DNA from: Hymenolepis diminuta
Taxonomy: Eukaryota > Platyhelminthes > Cestoda > Cyclophyllidea > Hymenolepididae
Length of the DNA stretch: 64,000 nucleotides
Reading direction: 5' to 3'
Assembly (NCBI GenBank): GCA_900708905.1
Contig: CAADRB010000015.1
Location: 1,855,093 to 1,919,092, forward strand
The translations under genes were made by a program, and so were the position numbers. The notes beneath the pieces are model-generated. The model was given only the letters and a program-made list of their open reading frames with translations, was not told the DNA's origin and ran no database searches. Below are positions 1-11,569 of the stretch, one piece after another; the stretch's first letter is position 1; each line of letters opens with the position of its first letter.

Positions 1-1337
1 ATAACAATTTGCCGTTTAATATTACTTGATGAATCTCTCTTTATAAATAAATCTGGGCAAAAAATAAAGTCACCTCTTACTGGTTGACCGAATTAACAAA
101 ATTAAGCAAAATATCGAAATATGCATATCTGCAATCTAACCCCATTCAATTAAATCGGATCTCATTAGACAGAAAACAAAATATTAAACATCTAACTGAG
201 AGATTTCTTTCAAAAAGGTCTAGATTTTTACTCTAATTTAACCATAAAACAGACTAAGCAGCTACAGAAAACAGGCTTTATTAATAATGTCATGACAATG
301 ATTAAAAACCTATCACTATTTACAATACTCTGGCTGATTTTGTTAAACAGATAAATCACACGTTAAAAATATTTCGAATATAAATGTCCATGCACACGAT
401 TTGATTTGATTTACATTAAATTATGATCCTAATTAGGAAAGATTGAATTCCGTTAACGACGTGGACATCAACTGACCCGGTCAGAAAATTGCGTTCAAAA
501 TCGACCTCTGGTGAAGCTGAGTATGCAAGACAAATCGCCACCCTTATTTGGTAGTGATTACTTACTGAATGTGTCAATTAAAGTTCGTGATTATTTAAAT
601 TAAATTTAGTAAACTGCACAATTAGATGAGTTTCAAAATGAACGGCGAACTTGAATATCATTACCCACTTTAACAAATGAAATAGCAATTAGCAATCATA
701 GACAGTAAATGCAATTAAAACTAATCATACATTAAACCTAATATTAGAGAAATCTTTTATAATCTTGATTATTATTGTTATAAACGGAGCATGATATTAA
801 AACCAAGCATTAGCTTCATTACAAGGGTTTATCAATAAGGTAAACATGCATTTTTAAAACTTATTTTAAATCTTCGTGTGTTTATGAAATCATGAGCACT
901 AAATGGGGTACTACTAATTTAAATTTGAAATAAAAAACCACGGTTTGCGTTTATGTATTTAAATAAAAATATTTTGCGCCTAGACATTTGCAAATCATTT
1001 ACATTAAGTTGGCAAAATGAGGACAAAAATATCCAAACTCTTACATTATTTGATTACGATTTAATTAAACTATTGAACTTAACTTTATACCAGTTAATAG
1101 TGTGATGGGCCGTAAATCAGCCGTATATATTGGCATTATATTAAACAATAGTACTTATGTAAACAGTATCAGTTTTCCATTTTTCACGCCAGATAGTTTT
1201 AGGAGGCAAAAAACATTTTTAAATATCAAAATCCCTCTATCTTTGCCTTAAAATTGATTTTTGAACTTTTAACTCCTAATTACTGTAGAAACCGTAACAT
1301 ATAAGAAAATAATATTTCTCCCGAAATAATTCTTAAA
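1..1337. other. AT-rich gene-free DNA
   Basis: I see no open reading frame with protein-like composition, no RNA gene and no recognisable repeat here. The stretch is uniformly AT-rich with short A/T runs, and is treated as intergenic sequence. Confidence 0.6.
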
Positions 1338-1593
1338 TGTAAGATTCTTTATTTTCCACTTTTTATTCCTGATTCCTTTAATTCCCTTTTATTCGAACGA
1401 ATTTATTTACATTACGGTTGTAAATGGCGCATAATATAAAACCGACCTATCGATACGATAACGTGCGTCTTGCGTCGATACAGTGGTTTGGGTCGTTTTA
1501 TATTATGGTGTAGTCGCATCTGTAACTAGTGCAATGTCTAAGGGAATTGAAGAGTCGATTACGGTATCCTACAGAGAAGAGCAGATCATAACA
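1338..1593 (+). repeat. Dispersed repeat family B, copy 1 (possible solo LTR, TG...CA)
   Basis: A ~256-bp block recurs, diverged, at 25954-26195 and in part at 63570-63753. It begins TGTAAGATTC and ends GCAGATCATAACA, so it has the TG...CA ends of an LTR. The flanks TAAA (1334-1337) and GAAA (1594-1597) could be a 4-bp target duplication with one mismatch. The best conserved part is the end, AGAGAAGAGCAGATCATA. No coding capacity. LTR status is inference; the repetition is seen directly. Confidence 0.55.
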
Positions 1594-2052
1594 GAAACGC
1601 TTTCGACATTTGGCACCAGACTATTTCGAAATTCCAATAAAATAGGAAATATATAAGAAATAGTGGCATTAACGTTTATATTCTGGCGGATTTTAGGTTC
1701 CGATCCAGGTAAATTTGAATTCGTTTTGGCCGTAAATTTGGCCATAAAAGTAATAATTCTTGGTGAATTAACTTCAACAGTATATATAAATATAAATAAG
1801 TATATTAGAACTTGAATAAATTGGTTAAATACTGTTAATTACTGTGTAGCCCTTGACCTTGAACATTATTATTATATAACGTTGTAAGAACGGCGCGGTA
1901 TTTGGAATCGTCGATTTTTTTAAGAATTGATTATATCCTATTTTTTGGTTATTTACCAACAATAAATGGAGCGATCAATAGAGTACAAGTTAAAAATGTT
2001 AAAATTTTGTTACTTGTTTGGTAAATTGGAAAATTTAATAACCTGTGAGCCT

Positions 2053-2377
2053 TGTGGGGCTCACAACGCTAACAAGGCTGATTGAATCACGTGCGCTAGA
2101 ACTCACCACGGGAAGTGCGGTCATGTAACCGGTCGCGTTGAAATCAAGCGCGGCGTGTGTGCAGAGACCTCCCCAACCAATCAGCAATCAAGATCCCTGC
2201 AGCCCAGCATGATTTTGTATTTCATGACTAAGCTCTTACTGGTTCTTACCACTTTGGGCATAGCCTAGCTAATTTGGGAGTGAATTGATAATAGAGGACC
2301 CTACTAGAGGCTATTCGGACTGCTAGGAGGATTACTTAGGTGTAGCAGAAAGACTTATTGGTGCAGCATCCGCTACA
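2053..2377 (+). mobile_element. Solo LTR, family A (TRIM-like), copy A1
   Basis: A 325-bp element starts TGTGGGGCTCACAACG and ends CATCCGCTACA. It is flanked by the 4-bp direct repeat GCCT (2049-2052 and 2378-2381). Three relatives are in the window: 3565-3936 (inverted), 46757-47123 and a degenerate one at 50735-51091. It is more GC-rich than its surroundings. Relative to A2 it lacks about 47 bp in the middle, including the AATAAA. No internal domain, primer-binding site or second LTR is adjacent, so it is a solo LTR. Small LTR elements of this kind (TRIMs) are known from taeniid tapeworms; membership in that group is inference. Confidence 0.75.
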
Positions 2378-2819
2378 GCCTACTTCTGATTAAGTCTCCA
2401 ATACACTCATTTAATAGGAATTTAGCTTTCGGAAATTAAGAACAACATGATAAATAAAACCGCAATAGTTGAATCCATAGTTATTCTAGAAGTTAGACCA
2501 TAATTGTTCCCCAAATTAAACACAACTGGTGGACGTAAATATCAGTACAACAATCTGTAAAATTCATTTAAAACTGCAAAAATTCCTATTAGTGCTGTAT
2601 GTTGGTTTGAGTTTATCCCAAAGTATATTTGCATAATTTGAATATTATTATCCTTAACCCAATGAGAAGATCTCATGAAACCCAGAATAAACCCTTAAGT
2701 TACAATCCATTTGACCATGTATCCCGACTAGGAGTCAGGTTCGACATGTTCAATGCATTATTGTTATTTAAATTATTATTCTTACATGCGTGTATAATAA
2801 AGTGCTGGATTTATTAAGA

Positions 2820-3005
2820 GCTGGAAAGTGATGTTAATATTATTATGCACAGTATTACGGAAGAAGTCCATTTGATTTTTCTGTTTGGGTTGAACGATAT
2901 TCTTTAAATGGGCAGTTAGCATTCTAAAATTCAAATTTCACTATTCGTCTCCTAGATTGCAGCAAATGCTTGTTCGAGACTGGTATTATTTAATCAAGGA
3001 TTGGT
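2820..3005 (+). repeat. Dispersed repeat family C, copy C1 (partial)
   Basis: Related to 7509-7735, 54398-54625, 55330-55525 and the shorter 6050-6190. The shared core reads like ATTTGATTTTTGGGTT, then AAATGGGCAGTT, ATTCAAATT and TAGATTGCAGCAAAT. Copies are strongly diverged and carry no ORF. Class unknown (old SINE or LTR fragment). Confidence 0.45.
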
Positions 3006-3129
3006 CTTACAGCTTCATTTCGTTTTTTCTTTGGTTGGCTGAGAAGACAAAAGGTTATCACATGCCTTTGAAGAGACAAACATTTTAACGTAGTAGAGCT
3101 CCGTAATATATTGAGATTAATGAAAATGA

Positions 3130-3166
3130 TTTATTTTGATTTTTGATTTTGATTTGATAAAAAATA
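3130..3166 (+). repeat. Short tandem repeat (TTTTGAT-like)
   Basis: Repeated TTTTGATTTTTGATTTTGATTTGAT units form a degenerate simple repeat just downstream of repeat C1. Confidence 0.5.
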
Positions 3167-3564
3167 AACATGCATTCTCAAAGCCGAAATAGCTGGCGTT
3201 CATATGAAGTATTTTAGATTCATTTTAACTAGTGCGATGAAACTATTCCATGGAAGAAAACTATGATACAATAATATTAGCTATGCTTCCTGCTAAATGT
3301 CAATCGTTGTACCACACCACTTTGGTTAGATGGAGTTTAAAACCAAAGGAAAATTGCATCAGAATCCCAAATACCACGAATCCTTCTGCCAACATGGGTT
3401 TGACAATTAATGTTTCACCTATTCAACAATAACAAATAATTTTTTTCATATAAATTTATATTTGCAATATTCTGTTAAATAACTTGGGTTTTCAGATGAC
3501 ATTTAAACGAGATTTGGGTCAGCTGAAACCGTAGTCTCCTTTAAGGAAACCATAATACTGAGCT

Positions 3565-3936
3565 TGTAGCGGATGCTACACCAATAATTCTTTTGCTACA
3601 CCTAGGTAATCTTCCTAGCAGTCCAAATAGCCTCTGGTAGAGTCCTCTATTACCAATTCACTCCCAAATTAGCTAAGCTATGCCCAGAATGGTAAGAAAC
3701 GGTAAGATGCTGAGTGAAGAGGGTTTATTGACCACTTCCTTCGTTTTTCATAAAAGCTTAGTCATTAAATACAAAACCATGCTGGGCTGCAGGGATCTTG
3801 ATTGCTGATTGGTTGGGGAGGTCTCTGCACACACGCCGCGCTTGATTTCAACGCGACCGGTTACATNNCCGCACTTCCCGTGGTGAGCTCTAGCGCACGT
3901 GATTCAATCAGCCTTGTTAGCGTTGTGAGCCCCACA
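3565..3936 (-). mobile_element. Solo LTR, family A, copy A2 (inverted)
   Basis: A 372-bp element in the opposite orientation to A1. On the plus strand it reads TGTAGCGGATGC...GTGAGCCCCACA and is flanked by a perfect 4-bp duplication AGCT (3561-3564 and 3937-3940). It keeps a mid-element poly(A) signal (TTTATT on the plus strand, 3724-3729), which matches AATAAA in copy A3. Two ambiguous bases lie at 3867-3868. Because A1 and A2 have different target duplications they are two independent insertions, not the ends of one element. Confidence 0.8.
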
Positions 3937-4199
3937 AGCTAAGACATTGGCTAACAGGCCTCATATTTAAGGTGGATTCAGTCTTCAAATGAACGGCGAA
4001 CTCCCACATTATAACCACTAAAAGAATGAACCTAAATGAGAGTATTACTGTAATTTTTATAATATTTCTAAATACGTAATTTGAAATGAAAAAATTTTTG
4101 TTTTTGTGTATTAAGAACAGGACCACCTAAAATACTACACGGATTATAAATTAATTTATATCGGTGATAAAATTTACAAAGACCACTTAAGCACTATTG

Positions 4200-4258
4200 A
4201 TTCTCTATTTATTTATTTCATTTTTATTTTATCTATTTTATTCATTTATATTACATTA
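4200..4258 (+). repeat. ATTT-rich low-complexity tract
   Basis: Runs of TATTTATTTATTTCATTTTTATTTTATC form a degenerate (ATTT)n tract with no other feature. Confidence 0.5.
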
Positions 4259-5036
4259 TATAAAAGGGATGGGTAAACTATATTAAATAAATATTCTAAT
4301 TGACTAAATTATGATTTGTATAAAAGTAACTTTTTTCATAAATATATTAAGATCCCCAAAGAATGGCACTTTAAGGTAGATATCATACGCGGACAAGAAC
4401 CCTCTTATTGTGAATAGCAAGTACAAATATATTTATGCATCATCAGCATAGAAGTCACTGGCTGTCCAAATCGAGCATATTTCAGAAATTATAGCAGCAA
4501 AATACATTTTTCCAGTAACTACTTCATCCTTCTCCACAAACAACGAAAGAATAAAGATGAGTAAAATGAAACAACTTTTAATCAATAGATATTACAGCGT
4601 CACTATGATCTCATTTCTGTTGCTCTCTGGGTTATAATGCAAATATATATATTATTGCGTTATTTCCATGAAACTCCCATATTTCTTACTTCCACTGGTC
4701 CATATAAAATATTTGAACTATTTCTGATTAATGGATTTCAATATTTGCCATTTGATTATTAAAAATAGATCCGTTAATACATATTCAGGGAACAAATGTA
4801 AATCAAAAAACCATGAGCCCAATATACTTGAAATGTGAATTTTTCAAAAGATCAGCATTTAAATTTTTGACCTTCCGTGATTTCTATCTTGCATCGAAGG
4901 GAACTGCGGGACATTAGCAAACGTGTCTTTGAAAGCCTAGAGTTATCATCATAAATCTTCTACAAACGGAAGTCGTTCTCAGATACTTTTTCAATTAATA
5001 ACGTCGTACTCGGTTCTGAAGCCCTCTACCCGTTGT

Positions 5037-5108
5037 GTAACCATCTAGGTAGTTGTATATTTATGCCTACCTATATATATAATGGTTATACATATATGTA
5101 ACCATTTG
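5037..5108 (+). other. Imperfect inverted repeats (GTAACCAT / ATGGTTA)
   Basis: GTAACCATCTAGGTAG (from 5037) can pair with CTACCTA...ATGGTTA downstream, leaving a short TA-rich bulge, and a second GTAACCAT follows at the end. The segment can therefore fold as two alternative hairpins. No match to a microRNA I can recall; function unknown. Confidence 0.4.
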
Positions 5109-5138
5109 TACATAAACTAGAGTACTTATTAAAACAAA

Positions 5139-5226
5139 GCGGAAGAGTCCGCGAATTTACAGGCAACCTGTCCTCTTCATCGAGGCCGGGGTGGGTTGCA
5201 GTAAACAGTGAGCGAAAGCTTGAGTT
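5139..5226 (+). ncRNA. GC-rich hairpin cluster, candidate structured RNA (unidentified)
   Basis: A GC-rich island in AT-rich DNA holds four tight stems in a row: GCGGA/TCCGC (5139-5152, loop AGAG), ACAGG/CCTGT (5159-5171, loop CAA), CCTC/GAGG (5172-5185), and AGC/GCT closed by a GAAA tetraloop (5211-5220). GCAACC (5163-5168) could instead pair with GGTTGC (5194-5199). A T-run follows at 5227-5230. I do not recognise the family. It may be chance or part of an old repeat. Confidence 0.25.
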
Positions 5227-6049
5227 CTTTTAAAGGTACTAAATAAAACCAACCATTAAGGTTAAAGTAGACAAAATGTGTCCTTTTTTCATTTGAACTA
5301 AAGTGCTCTGTTAAAATTCGAAGCGGTTTCGGTCATGGCGATGTCTTAGTAAACAAGGTCTGAACTTTTGGTTTGTATTTTCGTCATGTCATAACTCATC
5401 TCATGCAGTAGAATAAATTGTCTTACTATAAGAATCTAATTTATCAAGCAAATCCTCTTATCTTACTAACGCTGGGAAAAAAATAGAATAAGCTCGTTAT
5501 GTCATAGCCTAGCAGTTTAATCACAGCAAAATATATATTTTTATTTATTTATTTAGTAATCTCTCTGACTGTGGAATACTATTCATCGTGTTTTCATCAT
5601 CCCGTCCATTTAAGATGTGACGTTTACCTTAGTAAACTGTTAACTTATATACCAACTGCTGACTCCAAAATCTCTTAAAATGTTAAAGACCTTTCAGAGC
5701 TACCAATTATCCTGCAGGTCCACATAATATATCATACTCCATTTATAGAAAAATTGTTCAATTTTCCAGTTTGTTCTGATTTGCTATATCTCTTCTTGAA
5801 ATGCTAATTCCCTTAAGTAACAATTAAACTATCTACTGTTATATAGTATCATTTAGTTCCATCTTTTCTTCTGAGTTACAAGTTATGTCTGCAGATTTTT
5901 TGCGTTATATCGTTTTCAGCCTTTCCCAAATGTGAATTTCAGGAAAAGTCGTTCAAAATCTAATTTGAATATCATTCTCTTTTGACGCTTCTTGTTCAAT
6001 TTAGCACCAATTATCAAATTTATTATTATTCACAGTAAAAAAATTTTTG

Positions 6050-6190
6050 ATTTTAATTGTCGAAAGCAACTGAAATTGGTAGAAAGTCGAACAAGTGATA
6101 GTGGGAGGGGAGTAAAGGTTACTGAGACCAACATCAAGGTATTCAAGAGTCTTAATTCAATCGATTTTTGGTTTCGGATTTTTGATTGAG
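6050..6190 (+). repeat. Dispersed repeat family C, copy C2 (5' part)
   Basis: Begins like C3 and C4 (CGAAAGCAACTGAAATTGGTAG) and runs to the GATTTTTGGTTTCGGATTTT motif, then the similarity stops. A short frame across it is not considered coding. Confidence 0.45.
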
Positions 6191-7508
6191 AAGGACCGGC
6201 CTCAACCCTTTAATTCATTTTTTCAATGGTTGAGGAGGCAAAATGATTTTGTATAATATTCAGCCGCTTACAACATTAACGAAGCGGAGATAAAATGGTT
6301 AGTAAAATTTAACTTTTGAATTTGCAAGTCTTGTTGATACTGATTTCTAGTCAAATTGTAATATTAATCGGAACTTTTAATGTAGGATTCTTGCATGTAT
6401 CATGCAATCACTCCAATAGATTTACAATAATGTACAAGTTAAGCAAGTCTATGCTAGATAAATATCTCCATTGCAATTATGCGGTGAACAGGAATACCAG
6501 TTATGTTTTTTCCGTTCGTTCCGGTGGAACGTGTAATTTTAAAAAAACACTTTTTCAACTGATATCTTTTCCAAAAACGTATTTAAAATGTCCTATTTTG
6601 TGGCATATATTGCCTTCTATTTACCATGTGCGGAATTTCTATTAGATATACTAACCAGCATGTTGAGCCGAGGCATGGTCAATACGATTGCAATTGCTTG
6701 ATGCTCGCTTGATGCATCAGGAAAGCGCCTTAATATCGTATTGATGGGACCTTCACATGCCGATCATACTTAAACACATTCATTGTAAAATAATATGCAA
6801 GCAATACTATTGGAATTGCAACTGACTGGCTTTATGATAAAAAAGATTCATCCGCTACTATTCACGAATCATGTAACCTAACTGCCTTTTTCTCCTTTAT
6901 CTTTTTTGTACATGATGTGAGAGATGGCTATCAAATATTTGTGTACTATGATAGAATCGTGAAAATAATTTCAAATTGATTGTTTTTAACATACTTTCCA
7001 CCCCGTGTTTAAATTTCCGCAATTTTGGAACTACCAATAGTCAGCTTGTGTTGCTTTCCTACTACCTTCTTCAAAGCCAAGCCTTTTTGTAATATATTTA
7101 TGGAAAAATGTGTTCAATATCTCACATTTAAAAGTTAATAAATGATAAATCTATGGTTGGTTTGCAACTCTGATTAACTTGAATGGAACAGTGCCCCGAT
7201 TAACATTTTGCTCAAAATGTACTGTCATTTCCCAGATTCAGAAATTCTTTATATTTGATCACTTTCAGTTTTTCCCTTCCGATAGCCCTGCGTTATTTAG
7301 TATTATTGTTTATTCTCCCAACCGGCTTTCCTTCTTCAAGCTGATATCCACAATTATTCTGTTTTCCAAGGATTTACAGTCAAGTTCCTTTCAAGATTGG
7401 TGGTACTTTACATTTTTCCCAGTAGGAATATTATCAGACACTTAAAATATGAAACCTGAAGAATTTGTCTTACCCGCAGTAATACAAATATGTTTACCAA
7501 TTTTTAAA

Positions 7509-7735
7509 TGTGGAAAGCAACTGACATCGTACAATACAGATAGAGGTGGGAATTCGAAAAGATATTAAAAGCAGCTTCGAGGTATCATGTTGTCTTACTT
7601 CCTTTGATTTTTGGGTTCGGATTATGTAATATTTACTGAATGGGCAGTTCATATTTCAAAATTCAAATTCTACAGTTTGTTCTCTCAAGCGTAGCAAATT
7701 CTTGTCTGTGATGTTTAATACTTTCTAATTGGCAT
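7509..7735 (+). repeat. Dispersed repeat family C, copy C3
   Basis: The best preserved copy in the first 10 kb. It opens TGTGGAAAGCAACTGACATC, has TTGATTTTTGGGTTCGGATT in the middle, then ACTGAATGGGCAGTT and AAATTCAAATTC, and fades after TCTGTGATGTTTAATAC. Same order of motifs as in 54398-54625. Confidence 0.55.
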
Positions 7736-8374
7736 AATTTTTTAAATACAGTTCATCAGTTTACATTTTTGATATAGTAAAGGAGAGATAGATAAAAGTT
7801 TCAGGTTACCAAGGCTCCAATGGCTTAACCCATTGGTATAGTAATTTAAATAATGACGCGTGTTTACCTTCCGAAAAATGTCTGAAATTTTTACTTTATT
7901 AAATTTCCTAACATGAGAAATATAATAAAATGCATGATAACTAACTGAAAATTGGTCAGCTCGTACTGCATATAAACCTTTTGGAATTTCAGACAAATCT
8001 CTTAGGCTCTCAATTCAGAATTATATATAAAAACCAATCTTTTTGTCATTTGTATCAAAAGGCAATTTTTCTGCCTTATTTGGCCACTGAACCAGAAGTA
8101 GTTCCATGGCTAACGATATTAACCGAGTAATTTCTGACCTAATTTTATGCCAGTCTGGGAACTTTAATTTAGATTTAATAATAGCTTAAATTCCTCTGAG
8201 ATATTTCACAAGTTTAATGGAACTTTATGATATTCAAATGCCCTATCATTTTGCAAAATTCTCTACGAATATTCTCGTTATTCATTTTAGCATCAGTATA
8301 TTATAAAAGGACAACTGACTTTAAATATACAGCAGAGCAAATTTCGGGTTAATTAAATTGGTGAATACTTTTTA

Positions 8375-9597
8375 TCTCTAGTGACGAGCAGAGACTGTTT
8401 TAAATTCTGTTATCAGTATTGCGGATGGCACGAATGAGATGCCCAGAGGTGATAGAGATTTAGAGAAAAATCAATCTGCTCAAACAGACAGTGGAATTGA
8501 ACTGATAAGTACCTTTGCCTTTAAGTGCTAAATTCAGCCCAATCAAGAAAACACATCGTCTGTAATCTTAATGATTTAACGTTAGGGTCTTTCTTCTTCG
8601 ACAGTTGCTACCACTTTCACACCTTTGAAAAATAAGAATCCTAATAGGATTTCAGAAGTTAGTCAGACACCGGAACATCGTGCAGTTAGGTATTTTGGAT
8701 GAATTCAGACAGAAAAGTGCATGAATTTTGCTGTTACCACAAAGGATTTGAAAAGCGATCTCTACTCAACGGACATATATGTATCTATGCTGAGGAAATA
8801 ACATTTCCATGTTTACAGTAAAATAGTCATTTTTCGGCTATGGACGTATTAGTAGATCACGAATAGACTCACACTGAAGGAAGACCATACATACCTAAGT
8901 ATTATAAATGGGGATTTTATGATCCACCAAACTGCCGCTTTCATATTATTTTATTTTATTTTTTTACTTCGGAATGCTTAACCATAAGTGTGACGAATGT
9001 GAATCAAGTTTTCCGACATCGGAGGCTCTTAAACGTCATAGGTTTTGTCGTACTAGTTACTTTCCTTTTGTTTGTCCAATTTATGCTAAAGGTTTTTTCA
9101 CTGAGCTTAGATTAAGGAGCCATGAGTATGCTAACAGGAAAGAGTAGCCCTTAAAATGTAACCCATGTTCATGTGCCTTCAGCACAAAGGAATGTCTTAA
9201 AATACACATTAGTCGGAAGTATGATAAGTTTATCATACGTTCGTTGCGTCTTTTTGAAATTTTGTTTAAAATCATCCGGTGAAACAATGAAAGATGAACC
9301 GGATGCCGGAGAAGGCAAATTTTTAAATATGGGATCTCAACGACCTATCAGGCACGTGAGAAAATCCGGTCTGATTTTGCTACTGATGTTGACCAAATCA
9401 AAGCTCCACTCCAGATACATACTGATGTTTTGTCTGAGCTCCATCAGCTCCATTCATTCCTCGATTTTGCCTTTATTTAAAAATCACGCATGCTGTTCTT
9501 CAAGGAGATCTACATGTAAATCTTTCAACTAGACGATGGGGTCAACAAAACTAGATTTTAATATCAAATTTTTAAGTGATTAGCAAGTAGTATTAAT
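8375..9597 (+). pseudogene. Decayed C2H2 zinc-finger-like gene
   Basis: Protein-like stretches occur in shifting plus-strand frames, broken by stops and frameshifts. From 8974 a frame encodes three finger remnants: CDEC...LKRHRFC (first finger, last ligand Cys), CPIY...RLRSHEYAN (second Cys and last His lost), then an in-frame TAG and CNPC...CLKIHISRK (last His lost). That frame ends at 9282. Upstream (8400-8720) serine/threonine-rich coding-like pieces appear, and downstream (about 9330-9590) a frame with residues such as AREKIRSDFATDVDQIK continues past further stops. C2H2 fingers bind DNA as CX2C...HX3-5H; here no finger is complete except possibly the first. Dead copy of a transcription-factor-like gene; parent gene not identified. 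Confidence 0.55.
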
Positions 9598-10276
9598 TTA
9601 TTATTTTTTGATTTATGTCAAAAGTTATATATATTATCTAATTTGTAGATGGCATTAAGTGCTCTAGGTGGATTTGTAAATAGTGCGGATAAATACGTTG
9701 GGGAATTGCTGATCGATAAAAGACAGCGATTTGTAATAGAGTGGCCTTAAAATTTAAATTTTTGGCTGTAGAGAGTTGTTGACGCTAACAAAAGATCTCA
9801 AATTCATGACCGATAGAGTTATGTACCACAAGACTTTTACTTTAATGTACACAATCTTATTCAATTAAACAGTTTTTTGTCAAGTATTTTTCCTTTAATC
9901 CCAATCTGCACAAAATACCTCACGATCATCCATAATGTTAAGGAATTTTGATATCTGTAGGAACAGTTTTCAATCTTCAATATTCTGAAATAATTATTAT
10001 GGGACAAGAGAAGAGTTTTTTGAAAATCAGATGTCAGTACTTCTGCCGATACAAAGCACAATTTATTCGAAGTAATTCCGTTCATTCGTAACTGTTATTG
10101 CTTTAATTCAAATATTACCTATTTTGTTTTTTATTCTTTTCTATAGTGGAGCCTACGTACCCATGGCTCTTCTCTAGACCCCTTTTTCTCTCAGCAAAAG
10201 CTAATTCCCATCTCACCATGATGCTGTGATACAACTACTAATGTATTTTACATTATAAGTCATTGGTGGGCTAATT

Positions 10277-10438
10277 GGTGATGACTGCAAAACTTGGTTT
10301 AATCTTTTAATTAAAACAGTCCTCGCTATAACAGACTTGATATGTCAAAAAGTTTTAGCCAATTGGAAACTGACACGACTTTATTCACGCAGACAGCTAC
10401 TAGGTTTTCGTCCTGGAATTAGTGAATCTAATTTGTAA
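10277..10438 (+). pseudogene. Reverse-transcriptase-like fragment (non-LTR type)
   Basis: A 53-codon frame ends in TAA. It contains LICQKVLANW, then RRQLLGFRPGIS. The order 'K(V/I)LA ... Q..GFRPG.S' is what lies between the conserved early blocks of non-LTR (RTE/CR1-like) reverse transcriptases. No catalytic FxDD block is nearby. It is a short remnant; the assignment rests on motif resemblance only and could be chance. Confidence 0.35.
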
Positions 10439-11569
10439 TACTTGTAAGAGTTGCCACACTTTTTTTGATTTTTGGCACATTATTCAGCATCAAGATCACC
10501 ATTTCCGTACAACTGATTCTTCTTTCAATCTGTACCAGCCTTAGAAACTTCCAAAATGGCCACAATTCCCCTAATAGATTAATATGTACTGGATTAAGCC
10601 AACTTTCTCTATTACTCCAAATTAGGCCCAGCAACGACCCACAACTTTATATTTTAACGATTATATAAAATTGTGAATAATTAATAAGAAAATTAATACC
10701 CATGTAAAGTTATAACTTTAATCGCTTTTTTGGGATTAAAATATTTCATAGTAGTCATTTCTTATTATTTTTAAATATGATAATAATTTTTCTTAAGTAT
10801 GGTGGAATTAGTCAAGATTCTCTCATCCTTCTCTTATCTCTAAATGTTAGTACCATCCTTTCAACGCATTTATTTTTATCTAACTTGTTTCCTTGATACA
10901 AAATCTAAATGTTGCTACTAGTAATTTGTCAGTAGCACCTTTTAAATAAGTAACAACATTGAATTGAAAAATTTATTGGACCAGAGCTTTCTTGAGCTTT
11001 AATGGCTGAAATTTATTCACAGGTGGGTGAAAAAGATTATATGTTTACAATATACTTTTGGCTTGAATCTGAATTAGCTTGGAAAAGTATATTATTTTAC
11101 AAAAATGTGCAGCGAAAATAAAATTCAATTCGTTAATATGAATAATGTTATGGTTTATCGTAATTTTAATAAATTAGGAAGCAAACATAAGGGAAAATAT
11201 TAATTGCGTCAAGAAATAATATTTTATACTTTGTAGCTGCCTCTAGGATTTGGGTGAAATAAACCCATAGTGACGTAATTATATTAATACAAAATGCAAA
11301 ACAATCTCTAAAAGTCCTTTATGATTCAAATACTTCAAACGACAAAATAATTCTTAATATATGCGATTTTATTCTCATCCAAGAAAATTAAATTAACAAT
11401 TTTGTTTTTAATTATTTATAACTTTTACATGTTTGTAAAAATTATTCAATTGAGTTGTCATGAGGCTGTCCAGTAATTTGACAGTAGGCTCGAAAACTTA
11501 CGAATTGTTTAGAATTTTTGATGCCATAAAAGGTTTTAAATGCTGGCGAGCACATTGTATTTATCTTCT

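Noticed and set aside
2053..3936. A1 and A2 as the two ends of one foldback or composite transposon
   Set aside because: Each copy has its own, different 4-bp target duplication, so they inserted separately.
6316..6645. 109-codon plus-strand frame with a hydrophobic start
   Set aside because: It begins at TTG, has no motif, no splice partners and no poly(A) signal; a frame this long is expected by chance in 64 kb.
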